Shown: one piece after another, positions 1 through 9,892 of the stretch
How positions within the stretch are numbered: position 1 is the first letter of the stretch
How the letters are laid out: each line of letters opens with the position of its first letter
Origin: Elusimicrobiota bacterium
GTDB taxonomy: Bacteria > Elusimicrobiota > Elusimicrobia > UBA1565 > UBA9628
Direction of reading: 5' to 3'
DNA length: 64,000 bases
NCBI GenBank assembly: GCA_016194705.1
Contig: JACQAZ010000038.1
Span: 1 to 64,000, forward strand
Position numbers and translations under genes: made by a program
The notes under the pieces: generated by a model
Database searches by the model: none
Told to the model about the DNA's origin: nothing
Seen by the model: the letters and a program-made list of their open reading frames with translations, nothing else

Positions 1-2334
1 ATCTTGAGCGGCGTGTCCTTGAACGGCATCACGCTGAAGGACACCGTTACGGGATTGCCGGTCGCCGGGATGATAGGCTTGTCCCAGGACGGAGTCATCG
101 CGACTTTCTTCCCGAGCCAGCCGCTGCAGCCGAGCCGGAGCTACACGATCGGCGTCTCGACGGCGGTTCTGGATGTCGGAGGCAATCCCCTTAAGCAGGC
201 CTTTGCCAGTTCCTTTCAAACGCAGGCGCTTGGAACCCTTGTCCTGACATCGGTCAATAATTCGACGGCGGCGATCAACAGTGTTGTGGCGCAGCCTATC
301 ACGGTCAAGGCATTGAGCTCCACATCGACTCCCGTTGCCCAGGTGTCCGTGGTTTTCGCGGCGCAGATGGGGGCGGGGACCTTCCAGCCGAGCGGTCTGC
401 GGCAGATCACCGTCTTGACGGACGCCACCGGAATCGCCTCGGCGACCTTCCAGTTGGGTGGGCAGGCCGTCCAGAACACGGTCGCAATCACCGCCGTCGG
501 CTTCAGCTCCGCTACGCTGTTCTCCGTTACCACGCTTCCCATGCAGGCCACCCTTCTGCGCATTTACAGCGGGAACAACCAGAGCGGGGCGCTAGGCGAC
601 ATCGCCACGCTTCCGTTGGTCGTCCAGGCCATGGATGCGGGCGGCGACAATATCCAGGGAACGACGGTGACTTTCAAGATCACTCAAGGACAGGGCAGCT
701 TCAATGGCCAGCCTACGACAACTTCCATAACGGACAGCTCAGGAACGGCCTCTACCCTTTTGACGTTCGGCGCAACCCCTGGCCCGGTGTTAGTCCAGGC
801 ATTTTTCGATGCAATGGTCGGAGGGGCGCCAGTCATGAATTTCTTCGGAATAGCACCGCAACCGTCCTCCCCGACCGCAGTCGTCGGTAGCGTGGTAGAC
901 GGGATCACTCTAGTCCCCTTACCAGGGGTTATCGTTTATCTTGGCGAGGACGAGAACATCTCGACCACGACGGATCAGGGCGGAAGGTTTAGGCTTCTCG
1001 TCAGTTCCGGCCCGCACATCATCGTCGTGGCCGGCATCGACAGCGGCGTCATCGGCGGCCACACTTACCCTGAGGTTTCCTATCCCGTCACCGCCGTGCA
1101 GGGCCAGGACACCGATCTTGGGATACCGTCGATGCTTCCGGAGCTCGATCCGGATTTATGTATAAATGTTTCCGACGTTCAAGGCGGCACTCTGACAATA
1201 AAGTCACATCCACTTTGGAAGTTAATCCTTGCTCCCGGCCAGGCGCACTTCGCGGATGGCACCCATACGGGCAAGATATGCGCGCAATTCGTGCGGCATG
1301 ACAGGATCCCTATGCCTGTAGCTGGGGGAAAGACAAGTTTGTTTGAAGACACCGTTCAGCCTCCGGATGTGACCTTCAATCCGCCGGCCCAGGTGACCTT
1401 TCCGAACGACGACAACCTGAAGCCAGGAACGGTCACGGAGATCTTCACTTTGGATTATGTGACCGGGGTATTCAAGAAGACAGGCCGCGGATTGGTAACG
1501 GAAGATGGGACCGTGCTCAATAGCCTACCAGGTCAGGGCATCACCCAGGGAGGATGGCACTTGGCACCGTCGCCCATTCCCGCTCTAACCACATGCTTGC
1601 GAGGGCTCATTGACCCAGGAAACGTTTCTGACAAGGACGTCATCACATACCAAGGCGCCAGCGCCTTGACGGCGGTGATCGGAGGTACGTTTGGCTTCCT
1701 TTTATGTGGCGTGCCCGTAACTCAAGGATTTGTCTCGGCCAACATGAGCAGCGATATATCGCCATCGCCCTGTTACACGCGAACCCAGACTTATGCGCAG
1801 ATACGAAATACGCTTGCGAACAATTCTAATGCGACGTTTGCCACCCAGACCCGCCTCTTTGCGAATCTTTTGTATTGCATGTCTGGAAAGATTTGCCAGT
1901 CGGCACCTTCAAGCGCATTGAAAATTGACACCGATTATCTTCTGCAGATTAATGCGACTCTCGAAAAAGAATGGAACCTGGCGATAAAGAATTTTACTGC
2001 CAATCCAAGGATTGCTGATTCGTACACGCCCGCCCTTATCGCTTGCACTCAGGCCGGGGTTAAAGTTGCTGATTGCACAGATGGCTTAATCGATGCGCAC
2101 ATAGGCCCGGATGGAACGCTGGGGGACATTGCGATTCCTCAGCAGGCATCATGCGGACCCCCGTTAGTTTGGAATCGGCTTTATTCTGCCTTCAGTGCAT
2201 GCGGCTTGACGAACCTTCCACTTTTCCTTAGCGCGACCGGGTTTTCCCCCAGCCAGATGGGACAAATTATGAGCCATGCCCCGACCGAAATTAACGGAAG
2301 CTTGAGCAAGAATCATTGTTTTCCAATGCCATGA
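1..2334 (+). CDS. Ig-like surface protein, 5' partial
   Basis: The reading frame is open from the first base, and the first visible residues are the second half of a Big_5/SbsA-like Ig domain, so the start lies outside the window. Order of modules by residue from the edge: Big_5-like about 1-75, two Big_1/invasin-like Ig domains about 85-285, a carboxypeptidase-regulatory-like (CarboxypepD_reg) domain about 290-385, then a cysteine-containing C-terminal part of about 390 residues that I do not recognise. Expected to be secreted or surface exposed. Its stop overlaps the ATG of the next gene (ATGA), so it heads or belongs to a five-gene surface-protein operon. The second half is visibly less GC-rich than most of the window. 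Adhesin or matrix protein is an inference from domains only. Confidence 0.85.
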   Translation: MLSGVSLNGITLKDTVTGLPVAGMIGLSQDGVIATFFPSQPLQPSRSYTIGVSTAVLDVGGNPLKQAFASSFQTQALGTLVLTSVNNSTAAINSVVAQPITVKALSSTSTPVAQVSVVFAAQMGAGTFQPSGLRQITVLTDATGIASATFQLGGQAVQNTVAITAVGFSSATLFSVTTLPMQATLLRIYSGNNQSGALGDIATLPLVVQAMDAGGDNIQGTTVTFKITQGQGSFNGQPTTTSITDSSGTASTLLTFGATPGPVLVQAFFDAMVGGAPVMNFFGIAPQPSSPTAVVGSVVDGITLVPLPGVIVYLGEDENISTTTDQGGRFRLLVSSGPHIIVVAGIDSGVIGGHTYPEVSYPVTAVQGQDTDLGIPSMLPELDPDLCINVSDVQGGTLTIKSHPLWKLILAPGQAHFADGTHTGKICAQFVRHDRIPMPVAGGKTSLFEDTVQPPDVTFNPPAQVTFPNDDNLKPGTVTEIFTLDYVTGVFKKTGRGLVTEDGTVLNSLPGQGITQGGWHLAPSPIPALTTCLRGLIDPGNVSDKDVITYQGASALTAVIGGTFGFLLCGVPVTQGFVSANMSSDISPSPCYTRTQTYAQIRNTLANNSNATFATQTRLFANLLYCMSGKICQSAPSSALKIDTDYLLQINATLEKEWNLAIKNFTANPRIADSYTPALIACTQAGVKVADCTDGLIDAHIGPDGTLGDIAIPQQASCGPPLVWNRLYSAFSACGLTNLPLFLSATGFSPSQMGQIMSHAPTEINGSLSKNHCFPMP

Positions 2335-3482
2335 CTCCAAGAATGAAAGGGATTTCATTGTCGACGACGCTACTGGCGACATCACTTTCTTTATCTTCGA
2401 TCGCCATGCCGGCGAACCACGGAGGAAGCATCTCTGGTGTCCTGCGGAAGACAGACACTCATGCCCCGATACGGCTAACCAAGGTTGAGATTTTTAGGCC
2501 TGTTGAAGCTGGCTTGGACAAAGTTGCCGAGCAAATGACGCTGCTCTCAGGAAGTTACAGCTTCACGGGTTTGGCTTGGGATACTTATACCGTCAGTGTC
2601 GATCAAATTAGCGGAGAATGGGTTGCGTTCCCCGAACATGTAACGCGGAACATTGTCCTTAGCCCAGAGCGCTCCAACGCTCGAGCGGATTTTGATTACA
2701 GTCCAACTGGATCGATCGAGGGGAATATCTCTTGGAATAACGGAACGGCGTTGAAGGCAGATACGATCAACAACGTGAGCACCGGCAGATTTATTTCTGT
2801 GCAAGACTATGAGTCCAGGGCACCCAATGAGGTACAAGCACAGAATGGTCATTACAGGATCGAACACATGGTGGCAAACCGTCCAGCCCAAATCATAGCC
2901 TGCGTCGACCAAGTCATCGGCCATCCATTGCCCCTCCAAGAAAACCTCATGACGAACTACCTCGACCCGCAGCCCTATGTCTCGATCTGCGCACTAAAGA
3001 AGGACATCCCGATCGAGCCGTGGAAGACAACCAAGGATGTGCACTTTTCTTTACCGAACCTAGTCAAGGAAAAACCCGCGATCAGAGTTAAGTTGGTGTT
3101 CCCCGAAATCATCGCGACCGAGTTCCTTGGGAAGTGGCCGAAGTTCCATGCCGATATCATTTTGGAAAGGAAGGATCCTTTCTTTTTCGAGAGAATCTGG
3201 GAACCTCATTCGTCTCTGGATCAGGAACTCTATCTTTACGGTGTGCCTCCCGGGAGGTACCGGCTGAACCTTGGCGGCAACCATCGCCGATTCGTTTATA
3301 TGCATGCTCCTGAAGAAATCACCATTACTGGGAAGCAGTCCGAATTGATCACTTTGCGGATTGCGACGGAGGAGATCACCACTTCATTATTGGTGGGAAA
3401 ACCTTTGGAGCACGTTCTAATTCAGCTGAAGGATTACATCAGAATGCGAAAAGAGGGGAAAATTGAGGCACCCCAACTATAG
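2331..3482 (+). CDS. secreted protein with Cna_B/carboxypeptidase-regulatory-like domains
   Basis: ATG at 2331 overlaps the upstream stop as ATGA, favouring coupled translation; an upstream in-frame TTG at 2316 and a second ATG at 2343 are alternatives. The N-terminus has a Sec signal peptide (hydrophobic residues about 8-28 ending near AMPA). A beta-sandwich of the CarboxypepD_reg/Cna_B type follows (about 32-120: SGVL...T..PI.L..VE, then GSYSFTGL..DTYTV). The remainder looks like two or three more beta-rich domains without a name I can assign. Codon use is less GC-biased than in downstream genes. It overlaps the next gene by 20 bases. Probably an exported structural partner of the surface operon; no enzymatic motif is visible. 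Confidence 0.75.
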   Translation: MTPRMKGISLSTTLLATSLSLSSIAMPANHGGSISGVLRKTDTHAPIRLTKVEIFRPVEAGLDKVAEQMTLLSGSYSFTGLAWDTYTVSVDQISGEWVAFPEHVTRNIVLSPERSNARADFDYSPTGSIEGNISWNNGTALKADTINNVSTGRFISVQDYESRAPNEVQAQNGHYRIEHMVANRPAQIIACVDQVIGHPLPLQENLMTNYLDPQPYVSICALKKDIPIEPWKTTKDVHFSLPNLVKEKPAIRVKLVFPEIIATEFLGKWPKFHADIILERKDPFFFERIWEPHSSLDQELYLYGVPPGRYRLNLGGNHRRFVYMHAPEEITITGKQSELITLRIATEEITTSLLVGKPLEHVLIQLKDYIRMRKEGKIEAPQL

Positions 3483-6400
3483 TTCCCCTTCGTCCTTCGG
3501 AAGCCCTCCGACACGCATTCTTGCGCTGACGATTGGGGTGATGAGTTGTTTCTTGTGGCCTCTCAGACTTTCTGGGCAGGAATCTTTCCCATTACCTCCT
3601 GAATTGACAGTGCCTGAGGGTTCGTTGCATAACGTCTTTTTTGAGCTGCCCCTGAAGCCAATGGTGCCAAACGGCATCACCGACCTCGGCATGATCATCT
3701 ACCTCAGGAGAATCCGTATCATTCCGGAGGTGATGAAGATTCGGCATCTGGGACAGACATACCCTCTGACTGTCGAAAAGACCTATAGCGATGGATCGAC
3801 TACAGTTCTTACACGGACTAACTCGGTAAACTATGTTACAAGCAATTCCAACATCGTGACGATCTCACCGGACGGCGTGCTAACAGCCGTCAGCGGCAAT
3901 ACTTTTGATGTCGCTACCATCGTGGCGCAAGACAAGATATTTGCAGGCCTTCAAAGTGACATCATTGTTGTGGTCGATACCGGGTCGACTCTAAACCTCC
4001 TTGATGTTTCTCCATCCTCCGCATCGTTTACTTTCCCCGGTCAATCCACGCAGCTAAATATCTCAGCGGTATACTCAGACTCCATCTTGCAGGATGTCAC
4101 ATTCTCGCCTGAAACCCAGTATGTGTCCAGCGATCCTTCCATAGTCAGCGTAAGCCCCAGCGGCGTGCTCACCGCTGTTAGTAACGGAATAACTTCCGTG
4201 TCCATAACGAATGAGAACGTTACATCAACGATAGCTGTTTCGGTAGGGATCCTGACGCCCTTAAGCGCGGTCCAAGTTTTCCCGCATTCGATTCCCCTGC
4301 TGCGATCGGTAGGTACAAACATCTCCCTTCAGACAATCGGCGCCCTTGCCGGTGGTGCTCAAGTCGACCTGAGCGCGGGGCGCACCGGGACCTCTTACAG
4401 CAGCTCGGCGTCTACGGTGGCAACGGTATCCCCGGATGGATTGATCACAGCCGTTGCGAACGGAACAGCAGCAATCGTTGCGAGGAATTCCGGCTTCTCC
4501 GACACGGATAACATTCGCGTGAGTATTTCTTCACTTCAATCCCTTTCTGTTACGCCAAACAATATCCCCATCTCTTTCAACTCTGTGTCCCCCATAGCAA
4601 CCCAACAACTCTTGGTTAAAGGTCTATTTACGGACGGAACCTTCGAGGACCTCACCTCATCGACAACTGGAACATCCTATCAGTCCTCCAACAACGGCAT
4701 GGCTGTCGCTGGACCTTCAGGCCTCGTCACCTTCACCCAGTCGGGTCAAGTCTCAATCAGCGCGACCAACGGGACCGTCTCATCCACGGCGACGTTCATG
4801 GTCGCGCAGTTCAACCCCGTTCCTCTCGGGCAGATATCCATCAGCGGCGTCACCAACGTCAAAGCTGGCGGCAATTTCGCCTACGCCACCACCGGCACAG
4901 GCCTCACCGTCGTCGACGCCACCAACCCTCAAATCCCGACGATCGCCGGGTCCGTTTCTCTTGGCGGCACAGCGGCCGTCGACTTGGCCGTCCGAGGCAC
5001 GCTGGTCTACGTCGCCAACGGCACCAACGTCAACGTCGTCGATGTCTCGACTCCCTCCTCGCCCCATTCTGTCGCAACTCTGAGCACCGGCGGCAGCGTC
5101 CAGGCCGTCGCGCTCTCAGCCGACCTCTCAAAGCTCTACATCGGCGACAACCTGGGCCTCAAGGTCGCAAGCCTGGCCAACCCGAGCTCGCCCTCGATCA
5201 TCGGCTCCGTCGCGTTCACCGGGACCATGAAGGCCATCGCCGTCGGCGGCATCGAGAGCTCCCTGGCCTTCGTCTCGCGCGGCACGCAGGTCAGCATCGT
5301 CGACGTCACGATCCCCGCAACGCCCGTCCTCAAGGGCTCCGTCTCGCTGACCGCCGAGGGCATCACCGCCATCGGAAACTTCGCCTTCGTCGCAAGCCAA
5401 AGCGCCGGCGTCCAATCCATCGACGCCACCGACCCCATGAACCCGCGCGTCGTAGGCGCCACCAACATCAGCCAGATCGCCTTCGGCGTCGTCGCCAAAG
5501 GGAGCCTGGTCCTGACGGCGTCTCCGGGCTTTGCCAACTCCCTGCCCATCTTCAACGAGTCGGATCCGACCAACCCGACCTACGTCGCGCGCCTCGATTT
5601 TCCCGGCACGGTCAGGCCCAATCGGATCGACGCCACCGACAGCTTGGTGTATGAGTCGGGCAACGGCGTGCTCGAGATCGGCCTCTACGCCCCTCAGTTC
5701 CCGGCGACTCCGCCGAGCGTGAGCCTGCTCAGCCCCGTGCCGGGCTTCAATGCCATCGAGGGCGGCCCCGTGGCCGTCACGGCTTCCGCGTCGGACGCCA
5801 TCGGGGTCTCCCAAGTCGTTTACTCGGTCAACGGCACGGCGCAGACCACGGCCTCGGCCCCGCCTTATGCGGCTACCGTACGGATCCCCTCGGGCACTTC
5901 GGGTCAGCAAGTCCAGATATCGGCCCAGGCGCAGAACCTCAGCGGCGTCTTTTCGTCGCCTTCCTCGGTGATGGTCAACGTCACGCCCGACCCATTGACC
6001 ACGGTCCAAGGGCGCCTCGTTACTGTCTTTGGCGATCCGATACCCAACGCCCCCATCACGTTGGTGGACGGCCTGCAGACGACCTCGGCCCCGGATGGCA
6101 GCTTCTTCGTGAGCCACGTCCCCACGGCGCCTGGCATCGAGTTGCTCTCCTCGACCGCGACCGTCTCCGGGTTCACGTTGTTCGCCAACGTCCGGCGCAA
6201 TCCCGTGTTCGGCGGCCTCACCGATTTCGGCGATGTCGTCTTGAACGGCAATATCACCCTCTCAGGCAGCGTCTCGGGAACGCTCGTCCCGATCCTGAGC
6301 CCCTACAAGCTCACGGGAGCGGCCACGATCAACACGGGCCAGACTCTGAATTTGCCTGCGGGAACGATCGTCAAGTTCGCTCCCGGGGCGAGCCTGACCG

Positions 6401-9400
6401 TCAACGGCGCGCTCGTGACTACCGGCACCGTGACGAGCCCCGTGACCTTCACCTCCTTGGCCGACGACTCGATCGGCGGCGACACGGGCGGCGACGGCCC
6501 CACGCTCGGCGCCGCGGGCCAGCATGTCGGGGTGATCTTCACCAACGCCAACGCGGCCACCAACCTGACTTATACGACGCTGGAATACGCCCAGTCCATC
6601 CAAGTCACGGCGGGCAAGGCGACCTTCAACAACGCTCTCTTCACGAACATGTCCGTCGCGGCGGTTCGGCTGAGTCCCGGCGCGATGGTCGCGGGACAAG
6701 GCAATCAAGCGACGAGCAATCCGGTCAATGGGCTCGATCTCATCGCCGGGGATGCCAACAGCATCAACACCGTTTGGAACAACATCGGTCTCCCCTTCGT
6801 CGTCCGCGGCAACGACGTCAGCTGGTCCCATAATTCGACCCTCACGATCAATCCCGGTGCCATCGTCAAGCTCAAGGGCAGCGTGACCCAGACGGCCCAG
6901 CTCACCATGAGCGCCCTCTGGATCCGCGCGCTCGGCACGCCGAACCAGTCCGTCATCTTCACGAGCCTGCTCGACGACAGCGTGGGCGGCGACACCAACG
7001 GCGACGGCTCGGCCACCAGCCCCGCGGCCGGCGATTGGCTCGACGTGGTCATCGGCGGCACGCAGCCCAACGTCTTCAACAACACGATCTTCCGTTACGG
7101 CGGCAACGCCTTGGCGACCGCGATGGTCAACGGGACCAGCGCGGCTCCTCTGATCATGTCCAACGTCGTCATCACCTCGGCGGCGGCCAAAGGCTTGTAT
7201 TCCAACGGCGAGCTCGACATGTCGAGCAGCGCGGTGACCTATTGCGGCAGCCCCCAGGCCTTGCTGATCGATACGGCCTCGAGCGCGACGCTGAGCAACG
7301 TCCTGTTCGACTCGAACCGCTCGGATGCCGTCTTGATGCAGGGCGCCTCTCAGGCTTCCTTTAGCAGCGTGACCTGGAGCAACAACGCCGGAATCGCACT
7401 CTTTGTCAACAACAGCACCGGGACGCTCATCATCTCCACGGCCACGTTCCTTAATAATCCCGGCGACGCCATCAAGGTCAATCCGGCTCTTGCCTTCTGG
7501 AGCGTCAAAGGGGCGATCTCGATCACCAACAGCGGAGTCGCCGGTTTCGACCTATTGTCCAACTCAAATCTTGGCGGCTTCGTGAGGACTTGGCCCGCTT
7601 TGCCCATCCCCTACGTCATCCGCGCAGGTGGCATCAACCTGCGCCAGAACCTGATCATCGCCGCCGGCGCGATCATCAAGCTCCTGAGCACTCCGTCGAT
7701 CATCTCTCAGATCACGGGCCAAGAGGGCGCCATCATCGTTCAAGGAACGCCGAGCCAGCCCGTGGTTTTCACAAGCCTCAAGGACGACAGCTACGGCGGC
7801 GACACCAACGCCGACGACGGCGCGACCTCGCCGGCACCCGGCGACTGGACCAGCCTGAGCCTCAGCGGCAACACGCCCAACAGCCTCGACAACGTCATCT
7901 TCCGCTACGGCGGCGCGGCGGGCAACGCCATGGTCAGCGTGGTCGGCCCTTCGACGATCACCAATTTCGATATCTCCTCGTCGGCTGCCCAAGGGCTCTA
8001 CACCCAGACCACGCTGACCCTATCGAACGGCATCTTGGCCGCCAACGCCGGTACCGCGGGCGTCGACTTGTTCACGGGGTCCAGCTCCACTTTGACCAAC
8101 GTCCAGTTCCTCAGCAATAATTCCGATGGCCTCAAGCTCGAAGGCAACGCGACGTCCCGGATCTACAACTCGACTTATACCGGCAACGCGGGCTACGGGA
8201 TCTTCGCCACCAACACCAACGTGGGCACGCTCACCATGGCCACGGCGACGTTCGTCAACAACGCCGGCGTCATCAAGTTCGACCCGTCGGTCGCGGCCCT
8301 CAACATCAGCGGCCCCGTGACGATCGCCAACAGCGGCATCGCCGGGGTGGACATCCTGTCCAACGCCAACGTGGGCGGCGCCGTGCGGACCTGGTCCAAC
8401 ATCGGGATGCCCTACGTGATCCGCAACGGCGGGGTCAACTTCAGGTCCAATTTGACGCTGCAGCCCGGCGTGATCGTCAAGCTGCTGAGCACGCCGTCGA
8501 TCATCTCCCAGATCACGGGCCAGGAGGGCGCGATCATAGCACAAGGCACACAAAACCAGCCCGTGGTCTTCACGAGTCTCAAGGACGACAGTTTTGGGGG
8601 AGATACCAACGTCGACGATGGCGCCACTTCGCCGGCGCCGGGCGACTGGACGAACTTGAGCCTCAGCGGCAACACGCCCAACAGCCTCGACAACGTCGTC
8701 TTCCGCTACGGCGGCGCGGCGGGCAACGCCATGGTCAGCGTGGTCGGCCCCTCGACGATCACCAATTTCGATATCTCCTCATCGGCGGCTCAGGGACTTT
8801 ACACGCAGACCACGCTGACCCTCTCGACCGGGGTGATCATGAGCAATCGAGGGACGATGGGAGTCGATCTATTCACGGGAGCCAACGCGGCGCTCACCAA
8901 CATCCAATTCAACGGCAACAGCGCCAACGGCCTCGAGTTGGACGGCAGCGCTTTGAGCACGGTCACGAACTCCACGTTCACCGGCAACGGCACCAACGGC
9001 CTTTTCGCGAGCAACACGGCGGGCACGCTCAACGTCGGCAGCGCCACTTTCGTCAACAACGGCGACGGCTTCCTCTGGAACCCGGCCGCCATCCTCAACT
9101 TCCTCGGACCGATCTCGCTGATCAACAGCGGGATCAACGGCATCGACGTCCAAACGAACTCCAACGTGGGAGGCGTCGTGCGAACCTGGTCCAACCCGGG
9201 GGTCCCGTACGTCATCCGCGGCGGACCTGTCAACTTCCGCCAGAACGTGACCGTCCAGCCGGGCACCGTCATCAAGCTGCGCGGGACGACCTCGTCGTTC
9301 ACCGGACAGGAAGGGACCATCACCGCTCAGGGGACCTCGGCTCAACCGATCGTCTTCACGAGCCTCAAGGACGACGGTTTCGGAGGCGACACGAATCTGG

Positions 9401-9888
9401 ACGGGGCGGCGAGCTCGCCGGCCCGCGGCGACTGGGGCGCGCTCGGCCTCGGCGGCAACGGCAATACGAACCTCTGGAGCCACGTCGTGGTCCGCTACGG
9501 CGGCGCCAACGGCAGCTACATGCTCTCGGGCGGCAATCTCACCGCGAGCAATTGCGATGTTTCTTTCTCGGCGGCCGACGGCTTCCAACTGGGCAGCGGC
9601 ACGACTATCACTATCACCAGCACTACGTTTACGAACAACGTCGTCGGGTATCGGTCGGTCTTCCCGCTGGCCGGGGCCTCGATTGGCCAATCGATCTTCT
9701 CGGGGAACTCGAGCTTCGGCGTGACCACCAGCGGCGGCTCGGCCGCCAACGTCATCAACAACTATTGGGGAAGCCCTAGCGGCCCGACCGTCTCGACGAA
9801 CCCCGGAGGGACCGGGGATGCCGTGTCGTCGACGAACGTCACTTATTCGCCGTTCCTGACGTCGCCGCCGGCGGGGGCGGGTCCGTGA
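3463..9888 (+). CDS. giant surface protein: Big_2 Ig repeats, LVIVD repeats, parallel beta-helix
   Basis: 2141 codons. The TTG at 3463 lies inside the upstream gene; an ATG at 3541 is possible but would start inside the hydrophobic segment. A signal-peptide-like segment is at residues 18-38. Modules: at least four Big_2 (BID_2) Ig repeats about 95-446, each ending in variants of SPDGVLTAVSNG; LVIVD beta-propeller-like repeats about 455-745 (VVDATNP, VDVSTPSSP); an Ig domain about 750-840; CarboxypepD_reg-like about 845-925; then a right-handed parallel beta-helix to the end, with about 265-codon units whose hallmark is FTSLxDDSxGGDTN followed by GDW and FRYGG. The Asp/Asn-rich loop suggests calcium binding (inference). 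Only 4 bases separate it from the next ORF. Base composition changes near 4800, at the Ig/LVIVD border. Likely a cell-surface or secreted adhesin or carbohydrate-interacting protein. Confidence 0.85.
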   Translation: MRHPNYSSPSSFGSPPTRILALTIGVMSCFLWPLRLSGQESFPLPPELTVPEGSLHNVFFELPLKPMVPNGITDLGMIIYLRRIRIIPEVMKIRHLGQTYPLTVEKTYSDGSTTVLTRTNSVNYVTSNSNIVTISPDGVLTAVSGNTFDVATIVAQDKIFAGLQSDIIVVVDTGSTLNLLDVSPSSASFTFPGQSTQLNISAVYSDSILQDVTFSPETQYVSSDPSIVSVSPSGVLTAVSNGITSVSITNENVTSTIAVSVGILTPLSAVQVFPHSIPLLRSVGTNISLQTIGALAGGAQVDLSAGRTGTSYSSSASTVATVSPDGLITAVANGTAAIVARNSGFSDTDNIRVSISSLQSLSVTPNNIPISFNSVSPIATQQLLVKGLFTDGTFEDLTSSTTGTSYQSSNNGMAVAGPSGLVTFTQSGQVSISATNGTVSSTATFMVAQFNPVPLGQISISGVTNVKAGGNFAYATTGTGLTVVDATNPQIPTIAGSVSLGGTAAVDLAVRGTLVYVANGTNVNVVDVSTPSSPHSVATLSTGGSVQAVALSADLSKLYIGDNLGLKVASLANPSSPSIIGSVAFTGTMKAIAVGGIESSLAFVSRGTQVSIVDVTIPATPVLKGSVSLTAEGITAIGNFAFVASQSAGVQSIDATDPMNPRVVGATNISQIAFGVVAKGSLVLTASPGFANSLPIFNESDPTNPTYVARLDFPGTVRPNRIDATDSLVYESGNGVLEIGLYAPQFPATPPSVSLLSPVPGFNAIEGGPVAVTASASDAIGVSQVVYSVNGTAQTTASAPPYAATVRIPSGTSGQQVQISAQAQNLSGVFSSPSSVMVNVTPDPLTTVQGRLVTVFGDPIPNAPITLVDGLQTTSAPDGSFFVSHVPTAPGIELLSSTATVSGFTLFANVRRNPVFGGLTDFGDVVLNGNITLSGSVSGTLVPILSPYKLTGAATINTGQTLNLPAGTIVKFAPGASLTVNGALVTTGTVTSPVTFTSLADDSIGGDTGGDGPTLGAAGQHVGVIFTNANAATNLTYTTLEYAQSIQVTAGKATFNNALFTNMSVAAVRLSPGAMVAGQGNQATSNPVNGLDLIAGDANSINTVWNNIGLPFVVRGNDVSWSHNSTLTINPGAIVKLKGSVTQTAQLTMSALWIRALGTPNQSVIFTSLLDDSVGGDTNGDGSATSPAAGDWLDVVIGGTQPNVFNNTIFRYGGNALATAMVNGTSAAPLIMSNVVITSAAAKGLYSNGELDMSSSAVTYCGSPQALLIDTASSATLSNVLFDSNRSDAVLMQGASQASFSSVTWSNNAGIALFVNNSTGTLIISTATFLNNPGDAIKVNPALAFWSVKGAISITNSGVAGFDLLSNSNLGGFVRTWPALPIPYVIRAGGINLRQNLIIAAGAIIKLLSTPSIISQITGQEGAIIVQGTPSQPVVFTSLKDDSYGGDTNADDGATSPAPGDWTSLSLSGNTPNSLDNVIFRYGGAAGNAMVSVVGPSTITNFDISSSAAQGLYTQTTLTLSNGILAANAGTAGVDLFTGSSSTLTNVQFLSNNSDGLKLEGNATSRIYNSTYTGNAGYGIFATNTNVGTLTMATATFVNNAGVIKFDPSVAALNISGPVTIANSGIAGVDILSNANVGGAVRTWSNIGMPYVIRNGGVNFRSNLTLQPGVIVKLLSTPSIISQITGQEGAIIAQGTQNQPVVFTSLKDDSFGGDTNVDDGATSPAPGDWTNLSLSGNTPNSLDNVVFRYGGAAGNAMVSVVGPSTITNFDISSSAAQGLYTQTTLTLSTGVIMSNRGTMGVDLFTGANAALTNIQFNGNSANGLELDGSALSTVTNSTFTGNGTNGLFASNTAGTLNVGSATFVNNGDGFLWNPAAILNFLGPISLINSGINGIDVQTNSNVGGVVRTWSNPGVPYVIRGGPVNFRQNVTVQPGTVIKLRGTTSSFTGQEGTITAQGTSAQPIVFTSLKDDGFGGDTNLDGAASSPARGDWGALGLGGNGNTNLWSHVVVRYGGANGSYMLSGGNLTASNCDVSFSAADGFQLGSGTTITITSTTFTNNVVGYRSVFPLAGASIGQSIFSGNSSFGVTTSGGSAANVINNYWGSPSGPTVSTNPGGTGDAVSSTNVTYSPFLTSPPAGAGP
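6952..9540 (+). repeat. tandem ~800-bp coding repeats in the beta-helix
   Basis: The codons for (V/I)(V/I)FTSL recur at 6952, 7762, 8563 and 9349, giving periods of 810, 801 and 786 bases (270, 267 and 262 codons). The middle two copies are nearly identical at DNA level over roughly 170 bases (about 7861-8030 and 8662-8831), including most silent positions, which implies recent duplication or gene conversion. An earlier, more diverged copy of the motif lies near 6440-6480. Confidence 0.85.
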
Positions 9889-9892
9889 TCAT

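Noticed and set aside
5128..6117. 329-codon minus-strand ORF and others within the giant genes
   Set aside because: Low-complexity Arg/Gly/Asp-rich translations typical of antisense frames of GC-rich genes.
6952..9540. CRISPR-like array
   Set aside because: Repeats are about 800 bases and coding; there are no short direct repeats with unique spacers, and no cas genes in the window.
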